Source: Amborella trichopoda (lineage: Eukaryota > Streptophyta > Magnoliopsida > Amborellales > Amborellaceae). From it: 64,000 nucleotides of DNA. The position numbers and the translations under genes were made by a program. Each line of letters starts with the position of its first letter. Position 1 is the stretch's first letter. Where the stretch lies: NCBI RefSeq assembly GCF_000471905.2, contig NW_006498608.1, positions 3,023,405-3,087,404 on the forward strand, given 5' to 3'. Positions 24,751 through 35,854 of the stretch are shown piece after piece. The notes under the pieces are model-generated. The model was not told the origin of the DNA, searched no databases, and worked only from the letters and a program-made list of their open reading frames with translations.

Positions 24751-24800
24751 CTTTAGTAGTTCCTTGATAAAAATGAACAATCGAAACTGAACCGGTTTTC

Positions 24801-25694
24801 ATGAGAATACGAGATACTAGACATAACATATTTTCTGATTCTCTACTAGGTATGGTCGAATCTAGTTTATGTAGTGGACCGATATATTTCAATTGTTTTC
24901 CAAATTATTCTGTATCTCTTACAGATCCAATTATTTTAAATGTTTTATCTTTAAATCTAAAAAGTCAAGGATTTAATATGATGTTAGGTTCTCAAAACAT
25001 AGCCATCGTTTATCGTATTTATTATATAGTTATGAATATGTTATGTCCAAATGTACTTCAAATAGATACCAGAGGACAAACAATATTTTTCCAAACCAAT
25101 ATGAAAAAATCCAATACGATTATACCAAAAACAATATCATGGTCAGATATTATCTTACCACAAACATGGTCCATCCATAATGAAAATCAACCATCACAAA
25201 CATCTATCCAAAACATTCCAGATAAAATTATTGAACATACAGATGAAAATATTGAAATCCAATACACAAATAATAGATTTTTGCAACCAATGGATGATTC
25301 ATCCATCTCTGGTACTTCAAGTACTTATTCTTTCCAAAAACTAGAACCAGAACCAGCAAGAAAATCTGTTACTACTTACAACAGAATTCCTCCCATCATA
25401 ACTATTCCATCAACACCGATTACGTCAATGAAACCACAAATTGATGGACTAATAAGAACATCTGATAATACCATTATCCCTCAATATAAACAGGCTCAGG
25501 AAGAACCTGATGAAGCAGAATTCATTCAAGTACTACAACTTGAAGAAAAATTGGATAAAGAATTTATCATAAATGATTATTTATCCCACGAAAATAAAAA
25601 TATCAGAGAATGGTATGTAGAAGCTTTTGATCCCAAATTAGTGTCTTTGTTTCATAAAAGATTCAACAAATGGAGAAAACAAGGAAACAAATGA
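24801..25694 (+). pseudogene. Pararetrovirus movement-protein region, 5'-truncated, 297 residues open
   Basis: An uninterrupted frame with SLCSGPIYFNCF near its start and DTRGQTIFFQTN further on, then an Asp/Glu/Ser-rich stretch and a C-terminal part with EWYVEAFDPKLVSLFHKRF. Homology to the family core is inferred from the first third. The true N terminus is absent: the match to the other copies begins at about 24800, at a rearrangement junction. It overlaps the next frame by 25 bases. It is the best preserved viral frame in the window. Confidence 0.7.
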
Positions 25695-27475
25695 ATATGT
25701 TTTTTGATTGGTTAAAAGACATCCTACACCAAAAACAAATTCCTATTCCCGATTTTGAAATAAATGCACTGGAAACCCAGTATACATTATTCAATACTAC
25801 TAAAGGAAACACAATCAAAGCCATACATCTTCCTGAACAAAGTCTTAAAATACAAGGAATAGCTGATACAACCACTACAGGATCCGTCACTATAGGATCA
25901 AACACGGAGCATATAGGATCCTCAACCCAAATAGTTGTATACGAAACAATAGCTATACCATACAAATTAAATAACGCGAATCTATCTCGTATGGAATTAC
26001 TCCCATATATAATTGAACAAAACAATTATACGAATCTCTATCTTCACACTATTGGACAACAAACTATTAGAATAGAAAATTTATTACATCCTCCCACCTA
26101 TAAGGAAAAGAAACAATTATTCTTTAAAACTCCTCCTGAATTAAATAAAGAAAAATTTCATATAGGTGATGATAATAAAACACTAAAGGGTCAATTAATT
26201 TTCAAATTATCCAACTTAGAAATAAAAAGTCCCAAACCTAAAGGAAATATTGTTATACTAGACAGCGATAGAGGAAAAACAAAAATCCCAGAGCATGATA
26301 ATATGAGTCTTAAGGAAGAAATAATGTTCCAAGAAAATGAAAATATTGAACCTCCAATCGCCAACACAATAACAAATATACAAAAAACATTTTCTGAACA
26401 TCATATTTCCCAAGATACGATAAATCGAGTCAATTATAATAAAAATTGACAACCGATAAATGCCCGACCATATTATAAGAGACCAACCCCAGCTGATATC
26501 CAATTAGAAGAAGACCTTACAAGTCATACCTCTACATATACTGATCGAACTATTATAGATTGGAACATTGATGAAATTTCCGATCACCGAATATTAGATA
26601 CAATGAAACACATGACTATGTATGCTTCGGTATGTAAAATGGCTGGTAGCCATGATCAGGATATAGCAAAAGCCATAGTTTCAGGATTTACTGGATGGCT
26701 AAGAGGATGGTGGGATTCCTATCTCAATGAACAAACAAAACAACAAATATTAACAAATACTCGTCAATGGACAGCAAAAAATGAAAACAACCAGGATATT
26801 GTATATTCTGAAAGTGATGCTGACAATTCACTGATTTATACAATTGCTCTTCATTTCACAGGAAATACTTCAATACTTGCAGCCCGAACTGCTGATCTTT
26901 TATCTAATTTACGTTGTCCTACACTATCTCATTACAAATGGTATAAAGGCGTTTTTTTTCTCTCGTTTACTTATACGAGAAGATAGTCATCTTGACCACT
27001 AGAAAGAAAAGTTCATAGCAGGACTCCCATATCTATTCGTCGAAAAGGTTAAAGAACGTCTGAAAAATAAAAATAGTGGTACGATCAATTACTCTCAATA
27101 TACTTTAGGTGAATTATCCTCAGAAATATGTGCTGAAGGTTTAGCTTTATGCACATATATGAAACTCAAAAAAGCAACTTGATAAACAAAACATAAGTGG
27201 TAAATAAGAGTTAGGAGATTTCTGCCAACAATTTGGCTATCATATTGATAAAAACAAACCACATAAAATCTATAAAAAGAAAAAACATTGTATTGATAGA
27301 CCTGAAAGAATACATAAGTATTTTCCAACCAAACATAAGAAATCTAAGAAATTTACTAAACGATTTGCGTCTAAAAAATTCCAACAAAAAGGTAAGAAGT
27401 TACCTGTTTGCTACAAATGTGGAAAAGTTGGCCATTATAAGAGCAACGCAAAGTCAAACAAAAATTAGACTCCAT
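25670..27475 (+). pseudogene. Pararetrovirus capsid region, with zinc-knuckle remnant (broken)
   Basis: The frame is open from 25670 to a stop at 26447-26449, resumes in the same frame to about 26986, then shifts at least twice before 27480. The part 26603-26986 holds KAIVSGFTGWLRGWWDSYL, a pattern seen in capsid domains of Caulimoviridae polyproteins. At 27409-27450 there is a CCHC-like knuckle (CYKCGKVGHYKSN), but the fourth metal ligand is not present in that frame because of a base-level break there. A Lys-rich stretch precedes it, as expected for nucleic-acid binding. The region could not encode a working capsid. Confidence 0.65.
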
Positions 27476-27479
27476 TATA

Positions 27480-27944
27480 TTGGATGAGCAGATTAGAAAT
27501 AAGATATATGACATCATTCAAATATATGATTCATCCACGAGTTCAGATACAGATACTACTTCATCAAGTAGTGATACATCTTTTATAGGAACTATTTATA
27601 ATGATGATTTTTATTGGTCTACAAATAGTAGTTCTGATACGGATGAAGAAGTATGTAAATGTCCTATTACAACTTCTGACATTCATACCCTAACAAAAGA
27701 AGACAATCTTATTTTAGACCTAATAGAAAAAATTTCTGACCCTGATGAAAAAAGAGAAATAATTATTCAGTTTATTAATTTGACCAAAACAAAAACAAAA
27801 CATATGCCATTAGTCAAACCTCCTGATAATTATAACTTTTCTGATATAATGAAACGTGTAAGTCAGCATGAAGCAACACAAAAAGAACCTACTATTGCTG
27901 AACTCAAAGCCGAAGTAAATACATTCAAGGTAGAAGTAACTTAA
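27480..27944 (+). pseudogene. Pararetrovirus segment between capsid and protease
   Basis: An open frame of 154 residues: a Ser/Asp/Thr-rich acidic start (SSTSSDTDTTSSSSDTSF) and a helical stretch ending in a stop at 27942-27944. It lies in another frame than the zinc-knuckle remnant, with the protease region beyond the stop. No domain recognised; the acidic Ser-rich composition after the knuckle fits the end of a capsid precursor. Confidence 0.5.
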
Positions 27945-28395
27945 TTAAAAAATAGAATTCAAATTCTTGAACTCCATAATAAAACTTCCGAAATAGACAC
28001 TGATTCAGATGCCATTGAATTTGACCATTTACTCAAATCATATCATCCCAATGATTATATAAATCAATGCGAATCATCTACAAGGAAATCAGTAAATGTA
28101 TTAAATAGAGTAATCACACAAAAATGGTTTGTCTTAGTAACCATTGTAATAAGTGATGAATATGAATTCCAAACTCTAGCTTTAGTTGATTCAGGTGCTG
28201 ATCTTAATTGCCTCAATGAGGGATTAGTTCCTACAAAATACTTCGATAAAACTACTCAAATCCTTAACACTGCGGATGGGAGTAGACTATTTATTAAATA
28301 TAAATTATCTAATGCTAAAATTTGTAATGAAGGACATTGTTTTTCTACTCCATTTATTATGGTCAAAGGACTCAGCCAGGCTATAATCCTTAGCG
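27945..28395 (+). pseudogene. Pararetrovirus aspartic-protease region, 3' end lost
   Basis: Downstream of the stop at 27942-27944 the same frame stays open and contains ALVDSGADLNCLNEGLVP; the DSGA catalytic motif of retropepsins is encoded at about 28188-28199. The frame continues for about 65 codons and then runs, at about 28391, into genome-end sequence (GCGCATTTATGGTATCAGAGCC). Everything that should follow, reverse transcriptase and RNase H, is gone. Confidence 0.7.
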
Positions 28396-28401
28396 CATTT
28401 A

Positions 28402-28414
28402 TGGTATCAGAGCC
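28402..28414 (+). promoter_or_regulatory. Pararetrovirus tRNA-Met primer-binding site (perfect)
   Basis: TGGTATCAGAGCC, exact complement of the initiator tRNA-Met 3' region as used by Caulimoviridae and Copia elements. A leader of about 215 bases with GGTCCGAGCATTGAGG and a Thr/Arg-type CTCTGACACCC stretch leads to the movement ATG at 28631; the inverted copy has the same leader. Confidence 0.75.
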
Positions 28415-28630
28415 AACCCTGAATTAGAGTACTAAGAGTTATCACTAGTTCTTTATCTTAAGACACTTAAAAAATTAATCCATTAAAGAAAGTTGGTCCG
28501 AGCATTGAGGTTAGAGACGCTCTGACACCCAATCAGTTGACCGTTTAGGCCAGGAGAGCCGCTGAGGTCTAGAAGACGTAAGAGGTAGTCAAAGAGGATT
28601 GTCTAGATAACACTCAACCGCAACCTAATA

Positions 28631-28996
28631 ATGGAGAGATTTATTAAGAATCTGACGGATAAAACAACCAGTGCAACTAATAGAACTCTAAGGATAAAAA
28701 ATAAAGAAGAAATTATTATTAACGATATTTAAAATCAAATACAAAATTGGAACATATCCAAAGTTCCAATATCAAACGTTTATTAGAAAGGCACATTAGA
28801 TTTAAAAATCGGATATGCTATCAAAACAGTAGAACAAACTCTATCTGTAACAAGTAATCAAGAAGATTTCCAATTATTATCTCAAAAAATATTACAAGTC
28901 CATAAAACAAAAAACTATAAATATTTACATATAGGATTAATCCAAGTAGCTGTGAAACCCTTAACTCGTCTAGGATTAAATAATTCTATCTTAGTA
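28631..28996 (+). pseudogene. Pararetrovirus movement-protein start, truncated
   Basis: ATG at 28631 followed by the same N-terminal coding sequence as on the minus strand from 22691. Stops interrupt it, and it ends at about 28996, within a GCTTAC shared by the movement and intergenic sequences, where intergenic sequence begins. Confidence 0.6.
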
Positions 28997-28999
28997 GGC

Positions 29000-29577
29000 T
29001 TACAAGGACTTCCTGCAGACCAAAGAAGATCAAGCCCAGACCTCTGCTCTTTTCTCTTCCGTCTTCTCTTACTCTCTTTTGCTCTTCTCTTCTTTCTGCT
29101 CTCTTACTCTTTCTACGACAGTAGCTTAGTACTGTTGTAAATCTACCGTCTCTCAAGTCGGTAACTTCTTACTCTTTACTTTTGTTAATACATGTGTGAT
29201 TGTAATTTACCAACTCTACCTTCTTACTGCCCTCACGAATGGCAGTCATTTTCCAGTTTATGTATTTGTAATAATCCGTAAGTGTGTATTCTCTTCTTGT
29301 ATTTCTTTTCTTGGATCAATATATGTAATTATTATGTTTTTCTGCAATGCAATTTAAATTAGTATTTAGCATAAAAATTCGTAATTATACTCATACTTCG
29401 TGGATAGTTATAGTTATATCTATTGTGTCTGCTATCTTTATCATCTTAGCATTCTTATATTATGTCAACATATTACAACAAGTAGTATCCTATCATAGTT
29501 TAATATTTCAATTTCTAAGATAAGTTCAGTATTAAGGTTGTTAGTAATATAGGGTGATCTTGGCGCATTTATGGTAT
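29000..29577 (+). promoter_or_regulatory. Pararetrovirus intergenic region, second copy, lacking the TATA box
   Basis: Matches the minus-strand intergenic region from just downstream of its TATA box through to GGCGCATTTATGGTAT, where it stops within the tRNA site and (TA)n begins. Without the TATA box it is unlikely to be an active promoter; it may keep the polyadenylation part. Confidence 0.6.
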
Positions 29578-29592
29578 ATATATATGAAGATA

Positions 29593-30008
29593 CTGCAAAA
29601 CACCTATTGGCTAAAATGAACAGTGATTTCACCTACCCTCATCACCGTCAAAAGTTCATCTCACAATCATGACTGTCTGGTAGTGTTCTATTTTTTATTT
29701 TTTTTCTACATATCAGAATAACTTGAAATTTGGAGCGTGTGTTCATCAAAAATATTTAAATCTATAAAAAATATATAAAAAAATATTTTACATCAAAAAA
29801 TTGACTAAAATACCCTCAAAAAATTTCAGGGGTATTTTTGTTAATCTCACTAAGATGTATACAACTCAAAATTTCATATAATTTTGATTTGTAGAAAAAA
29901 TATAAAAAATAAAATACTACTGGACAATCATGACTGTACGAAGAACTTTGGACGATGATGAGGGTAGGAGAAATTACTGTTCATTTTAGCCTGTAGACGT
30001 TGGGAAGA
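29593..30008. mobile_element. MITE with about 80-base inverted repeats
   Basis: Left CACCTATTGGCTAAAATGAA, CCCTCATCACCGTC, CAATCATGACTGTC; right GACAATCATGACTGT, GATGATGAGGGTAGG, GTTCATTTTAGCCTG. It sits just right of the pararetrovirus block. Target duplication not clear. Confidence 0.7.
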
Positions 30009-30719
30009 CTTTTCCCTCTAGTGCATTATCCTATTAAAACTAAAAAATAGATCCAAGTATATGGTATTGCCTCATGTTAACCACATGAGATTTCACATAT
30101 ATGACTTGTGTACCATTATTGAAAAAATAAATTTCTGAGAGAAAATTGCTTGATGGGCCACATTTCCAACAATAGGCCTCTCTGTATTCGACAAAAGTTA
30201 ACAACTTTATTGCTGAACAGAAAAAGTTGTAATCGTACAATTGTTACAAAATATTGCCTTCTAAACACCAAAAAATAAAATAAAAAGCCAAAAGATTTCT
30301 TACTCTGGGAGTATACTAACCATTTACTCCCTTGGGCAAAAGTTAAACTAGGAATATCTTTTAGATCCTAAATTTTGGGGATGAAAAAAAACAAAAAAAA
30401 CTCACTCTCTATGTACCTTAAAAAAATGGCATCCCAAGATGGCATTGAAACAAATTTTTTTTACACAAAATGATATAATGTTCAAGAACCCAAAATCTTT
30501 TTTTTTTTCTTTGAAAATAATTATCTAGTTATAATTATATGGATCCCATAATTTCAAATAAAGAAAAAATTTCCCAAGTAAGTGATTGACCTGAGGGAGT
30601 AAATGTATAGTATGCTTTTGACGGAGCATAATACACATGCTCCTAGAAAATTATACATAAAAAATGACATCTCTGACCTAAATACAAAATCTATAGCTTA
30701 CACAAAAAACTTTAGTGTA
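30009..30719. other. Intergenic DNA, no gene seen
   Basis: AT-rich; several A runs. Nothing recognised between the MITE and the LINE fragment. 31350-32013 is similar. Confidence 0.4.
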
Positions 30720-31345
30720 TCAACAAATGCTTAACTCACGAGCACCAGCAACAATTGGCTAAATCATCAGCAACTCAATTTTTCTCTCTAAACTCCTGAA
30801 CAAATTGACACCCCATGTCTACATATTCATCCCTCAACTCTTCCTAGAATATTCTCATCTACCGGAGCATTTCCATTTCCTTTTTAAGCCAATTTATCAC
30901 ATTCTTATGTTCAGTTTCTCCCCATAAAAACTTCCTCATAAGGCATTTCATAATACTTATGCAATTCTCCTCGGCATCTTAAAGAGGAACATCAAATTCA
31001 ATATCAGCGACTCAATCGAAGTTAATCTTCCTTCCAAAGATAAAAAAAACTAGCACTTCCACAAATCCAGTTCATGCTGAATTCTTTGGATCACTCGTTC
31101 CCATAAAGCACTATATCTCGTATTCTCATTCAATGGAAAAACCAAGATATTTGAAAAAAAATTCAAATCCACATTCCATAATTTCTACATATCCCTTCAA
31201 CTCATCTTCCCCTCAGGCAATGGCAATAATATTTGTTTTCATAAGATTGACCTTTAGTCCAATTACCACATCAAAACATTTCAAAAATCTTCTGAGAATT
31301 GTATCTCATGACTGCATGCTCCACAAAAACTCTAGTCGAGCCGGT
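30720..31345 (-). pseudogene. LINE fragment: reverse-transcriptase C-terminal part
   Basis: On the minus strand, scattered frames read YLGFPLNENTRYSALWERVI, ELDLWKC and LSLEGRLTSIES, then MKCLMRKFLWGE, the plant L1 sequence after the catalytic core. Frame shifts occur every 50-100 bases, so it is old. Confidence 0.65.
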
Positions 31346-32013
31346 CTCATTGCTCATCAAACCAATTAAACCAAATTTAAACACAAACACATAAAAACTA
31401 GAAAGTACAATTCTAAATTCTAAAATATTTAGAAAAATGGAAAGATTTTCTGCTCCAGCTAGAGTATATTGTGCATTGCTCCCTTGGAGTAAAACTCATA
31501 TTAGGAATTTCTTTTTGGATGCCAATTTTTAGGTAGGTAGCCTCAGGAACTTAGCAACCAATCTCAAAGAGAAAACTAAATAAATAGGACTCTCTATGTA
31601 CCTCCAAAAACTAAACGTCTTGTAATTGAACGAGAATATCCACTTTTTAGAGGGCAAGACCTACGTATTCGAGAACCTGAAATCTAATTTTTTTCCTTAA
31701 AAAAAATTCATCTAATGATTGCTTTGATGGAATCAAAAATTTTGGATAAAGCCATTCCTCTTGAGTCTCTTTTGCCCAAGGAAGTTATCTATACTTGCTC
31801 ATTAAAAAAACTGCTTGAACTTATCTTGATGGTCAAAGTAGTCAAAATCAGCATAACCGACCTGTCATAGCCATTGATAAAAATGTTTTATTTATTTATT
31901 TATTTTATTATTATTATTATTATTTTTTGGCCAAACTAGGTTTTGGCCTGCCAAGACACCGGTCAGTAGTCTACTTAGTCAAACCTGCCACTATGGTCAT
32001 GTCTTGAAAACTA

Positions 32014-32298
32014 CAGTTGGCAATGGACACGACTAGCTATGACCTTAACCCTGTCCTAATCCCCATAGGCCAACACATGCCCAGCTTGACCCTTACCCGG
32101 TTAAAACGTCCTTGGCCCAAGTAGGGCAGGGGGCAATAAAAAAAGTTAAAGAAAAATATAAAGATTAAAAAGTCCAGACCTGGCCAAACTGTACTGGTGC
32201 TGTCTTGGCCCAAGCCCAACCCTCAAGCCACTAAGCCCTAAGTTTTTAGCATGGGCCGCTTAGGCCAAGCAAGGCCGTCTAGCCCATTGTGACCCCTG
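32014..32298. mobile_element. hAT-type MITE, CAGGGGTNNCAATGG ends
   Basis: Left CAGTTGGCAATGGACACG and right TAGCCCATTGTGACCCCTG form imperfect inverted ends; GGCCCAAG phrases inside. A weaker relative lies at about 47653-47811. Confidence 0.5.
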
Positions 32299-32397
32299 GT
32301 TCATAATTATGCTTAGCACCTTGTATATGATTTCCTTAGCATGGATTTGATGATGCCCCCACACTTTTGTTTTTGGAAAGTAAAACGTAAATCAATG

Positions 32398-32514
32398 AAG
32401 ATTTGAGCCTTTACCCTTTGATGAGAATAGAGTCAGATACTTCATCATAGGGATTGAGATTTAGACCTCTACCCTTTGATGAGAATAGAGTCAGATACTT
32501 CATCATAGGGATTG
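32398..32514 (+). repeat. 58-base tandem duplication beside hAT copy 1
   Basis: CTTTGATGAGAATAGAGTCA and TACTTCATCATAGGGATTG occur twice; the second copy ends at the left flank of the hAT-like element. Confidence 0.85.
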
Positions 32515-32711
32515 TTGGTACTAGTGTTTAAAAAAACGTCGAGTCGAACCGGACTCGCCCGATTCGACTCGGGTATCGCCATGGACGGATCGAATCGGCA
32601 AAAAAAACGGAAATCGTCTGGTTCTAGAGAGAACCGGACGATTCTGTACAGTGACTCGCTGATTCACTGTACGGAATCGGCGAGTCCCGTACGAATTTTT
32701 TTATTTTATAT

Positions 32712-33090
32712 TTATTTATTTATTTATTTATTGATTTTTCTTTATTTTATTTTTTTTATTTTTTATTTTTGTAATCCATAATAGATTTTTTTGTAATACT
32801 TGATCGATTTTTTTGTAATCCATGATCGAATTGTTTTTTTTTGTAATCCATGATCGAATTTTTGTTTTTTTTGTTTTGTAACCCATGATAGAATTTTTTG
32901 TAATCCATGATCGAATGTTTGTAATACATGATCGAAATCTTTGTTTTTTTTTGTAATCCATGATCGAAATNNNNNNNNNNNNNNNNNNNNGTAATCCATG
33001 ATAGAATTTTTTGAAAATTTGTGATTTTTTTTTTTAATCCATGATCGATTTTTTTGAAAATTTGTTATTTTTTTTTTTTAATCCATATTA
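32712..33090 (+). repeat. Tandem array of TTTTTTGTAATCCATGATCGA-type units (copy 1)
   Basis: Variable-length units built on GTAATCCATGATCGAATTT and runs of T. The Lys-rich frames on the other strand arise from this repeat and are not genes. Confidence 0.85.
32971..32990. other. Assembly gap of 20 N
   Basis: Twenty N inside the T-rich tandem array; the true array length is unknown. Confidence 0.99.
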
Positions 33091-33937
33091 TTCAAAGAGA
33101 AAATGAGAGAGATGATGATTCAGAGGCCACCCTATCCCAACCATATTATTCACATATCGAGTCCCAACAGCAACAGTGTAGGGATGAGCACGAAGTGCAG
33201 GTGAGCATGAAGGATGGACAATCTTCGGGTATTTTAGATTGGGAACACAACAAAACACTAACACTCAGGGATTTGGGAATAGTCAGACGCCTGCTAATAT
33301 CGATGATTCGTTTTTAGATCAAATCAATGAATTGTTAAACAAATTCAATCAATGGCACCAGCGTGACCAAGAAGAACAATAACGTCGTCTATCATTTTAT
33401 TTTTAGATCATATGTTACTAATTTTATGCTTTATTGTAGTCCATGTATGTTGATATACTTATTCCATGATAATTATATGTTTATCCTTTTGTGTGATGTA
33501 AATTAAATGTTGAATGGCGGTTCATGCAGGGAAAGAACATATCAATATTCGCATATTCATTCAAAAACATGAAAATTCTTAATGAAGTACCCTCATTTCT
33601 TATTGAATTCCTAAAAAACAATATTTATAATGAATTTAAATATTTTTTTCGGATTTTTTTTAAGCTTTATTCAGACCGATTCACCTGATTCCCGATCCGG
33701 ATCGCCGATTCGCCGATCCGGATCGGTTTTTTGGAAGCGCGATCAGGGTCACCGATCCGTTTTTTAAACCATTGGTTGGTACTATCGCCAAGTCCGCATA
33801 ATGCACACGCACTCACACATGATACAACTCAAATGTTATGATCTCCACTATATCTTCACAGATCCTTATGAATGGTAAAGATCAACTCCAATTCCCTCCG
33901 ACGCTCACTTGTCCAACAATATATATTTACCATATGT

Positions 33938-34138
33938 TAAAATTATGAATCCTCTAAAGGGATCTCTGTATCTTGATTAACTGTCAAGAATATACAAAGT
34001 CCTATATAAATATACGGCTTATCAGTTATTGATAATGACTAACTAATATAGTCTTATCAAGAGAGATATCTACATCAATACAAGATAAATTAAAATTAAA
34101 ACTAAAAGCTATCCTAAAAACTATCCCTATCTCTACAC
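33938..34138 (-). repeat. Copia 3' LTR
   Basis: About 200 bases, TG...CA bounded on the minus strand, with ACTAATATAGTCTTATCAAG and GATATCTACATCA shared with the other LTR. It contains a 20-base stretch (TATCAGTTATTGATAATGA-like) absent from the partner. Confidence 0.75.
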
Positions 34139-34235
34139 TCTCCCTCAAACTGAGATTGGTAAACATCATCAGTTTGTCAACGAGATAGTCATGGCGAGCA
34201 CGAGTCATTGCCTTGGTAAAGATATCTACAAGTTG

Positions 34236-34624
34236 TTATTGGGAGGCAATATATGGGAGTGTAACTTCTTCGGCCATAAATTTTTCACAAATGAAATGAC
34301 AATCAACTTCTATATGCTTTGTGCGATCATAAAACACTGGATTTGACGCAATATGTATGACGCTCATATTATCAGCATACAATGGTGTAGGAGTTCGATG
34401 AAGAATATTGAGGTCCTGTAAAAAGTCTCTCAACCAAGAAATTTCGCTGCAAGCTGTGGACATTACTCGATATTCGGCTTCTGCAGAAGATTTAGACACA
34501 ATTTGTTGTTTCTTATATTTCCATGATATGAGAGAATTTCCAAGAAAAATACACCACCCAGTGGTTGAGCGTCTAGTATCGGGGCATCTTACCCAATCCG
34601 CATCAGCATAAGCTCGTAATTGGA
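34236..34624 (-). pseudogene. Copia RNase H fragment
   Basis: Reads AYADADWVRCPDTRRSTTGW and KKQQIVSKSSAEAEYRVMS, the classic Copia RNase H end, then YADNMSVIHIASNP and RTKHIEVDCHFI. The first part (34624-34500) and the open part are in line. Upstream, between 34630 and 35340, the reverse-transcriptase end is present only as broken pieces. Confidence 0.8.
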
Positions 34625-35345
34625 GAGAAGAGTTAGAAGAGAATAATATGTACCCCGTAGATAACGAATGATACGATAGACAATAGAGAGGTGGATGCGA
34701 CGAGGATCAACAACAAATTGGCTAACGACCTAAGCTGTATGAGAAATATCTGGACGAGTCATAGTGAGATAAAGTAAACTCCCAACCAGTTGTCTATAAA
34801 GAGTAGGATCCAAAAGTTTGTCTCCATCATCCTTTCTATATTTTACATTCCCTTCTATTGGTGTATCCACTCATTTCTCATCAGATAAGTGGTCAGTTTG
34901 ATCAAGTCATTGGTGTACTTCTTCTGGTTAACTATGTATCTATCAGGAGAATAATGAATTTCCAGCTAAAAAAAATAAGTTAACGGACCCAAATCTTTCA
35001 TTTTGAATGATTGACCGAGAAGCTCTTTCAAGTATCTAATATTATCAAGGTTGTTTCCTGTGGTGAGAATATCATCAACATATAGGAGAAGAATTGCTAT
35101 TCCTGAATAATAATGATGAGAAAATAGCGAATAGTCATGAGAGATTTGTTTTAACCCAGCATGCAGAACGACCTGTCGAAATCATTCAAGCCAAGCTCTT
35201 GGAGCTTGTTTTAACCATTCAAGGATTTTTTCAAATGACATACCATAGATTTATCATTGCAATAACGAGGAGGAGGTCGCATATATACTATCTCCTTCAA
35301 ATGTATAGGGCGAAATATATTTTTCACATCCATTTGAGATATAGT

Positions 35346-35585
35346 CTACTGACGAATAGCTGAGAGGACAATTACGGTTTGTACAGTAGTCATTTTAGCA
35401 ACATGAGCAAACGTTTCATCATAATATATGCCATACTCTTGTTTGTAACCTTGAGCAACTAATCGTGCTTTATATCGCTCGATCCTTCCATCAGATTTAA
35501 GTTTCACAGAAAAGACCCATTTGCTGCCAATAATCAATGCGTGAGGAGGACACGGAACAAGATCCCAAGTATCATTTTCCAACAA
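35346..35585 (-). pseudogene. Copia reverse-transcriptase N-terminal fragment
   Basis: Contains NDTWDLVPCPPHALIIGSKW, KLKSDGRIERYKARLVAQGY and the FAHVAKMTTVQTV stretch, typical of the start of the Copia reverse transcriptase. The catalytic YVDD part is not in this open frame; sequence toward 34630 is shifted and stopped. Confidence 0.8.
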
Positions 35586-35854
35586 GGCACTAATTTTCTG
35601 TATCCATTGGTTCTTTTCAACAAGGCATAGTCAAGGCTTGTTGGTAAGAGGAAGGAATATCCATTGAATCTAAAAGGGCAAATAATGATCTAAGGAGTAA
35701 ATAGAGATCTAGGTCTTTAAAATGAACCTCAATAGTATCAAGAGAAGTAAACAAAGCTCTAGGTTGTAGTGAAAAGTCAAAATTATCAAGAGAGAAGCCA
35801 TATCAATCAGGTGTGTGAGGTACACGTGAAGAACGTCGTAACTGAGTAGAGCTA

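Larger units (their letters stand above)
21054..29577. mobile_element. Endogenous pararetrovirus (Caulimoviridae-like), rearranged and defective
   Basis: The block contains, in pieces and in both orientations, a 30K-type movement-protein region, a capsid region with a zinc-knuckle remnant, an aspartic-protease region with a DSGA motif, a C-terminal region, a genome-end region with a TATA box, and a primer-binding site matching initiator tRNA-Met (TGGTATCAGAGCC). No reverse transcriptase or RNase H core (no YxDD region) was found. Order on the plus strand: C-terminal piece (+), movement piece (-), leader and tRNA site (-), intergenic region (-), C-terminal region (-), movement-capsid-protease (+), leader (+), movement start (+), intergenic region (+). 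Stops and frame shifts break several parts. It is a fossil, not a functional virus; the genus is not assigned. Confidence 0.8.
32523..33774. mobile_element. hAT-like non-autonomous element, copy 1
   Basis: Flanked by GTTGGTACT on both sides (32514-32522 and 33775-33783). Ends are imperfect inverted repeats: AGTGTTTAAAAAAACG at the left and CGTTTTTTAAACCATTG at the right. GC-rich ends with GGATCGG/GACTCG phrases enclose a T-rich tandem array (32712-33090) and a unique part at 33100-33600 shared with copy 2. An 8-9 bp duplication suits the hAT superfamily. The array is broken by a 20-N gap. Confidence 0.7.

Noticed and set aside
24600..24800. Possible reverse transcriptase in the viral block
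   Set aside because: Only broken short frames here, probably the end of the region before the C-terminal part; no catalytic YxDD or FxDD motif.
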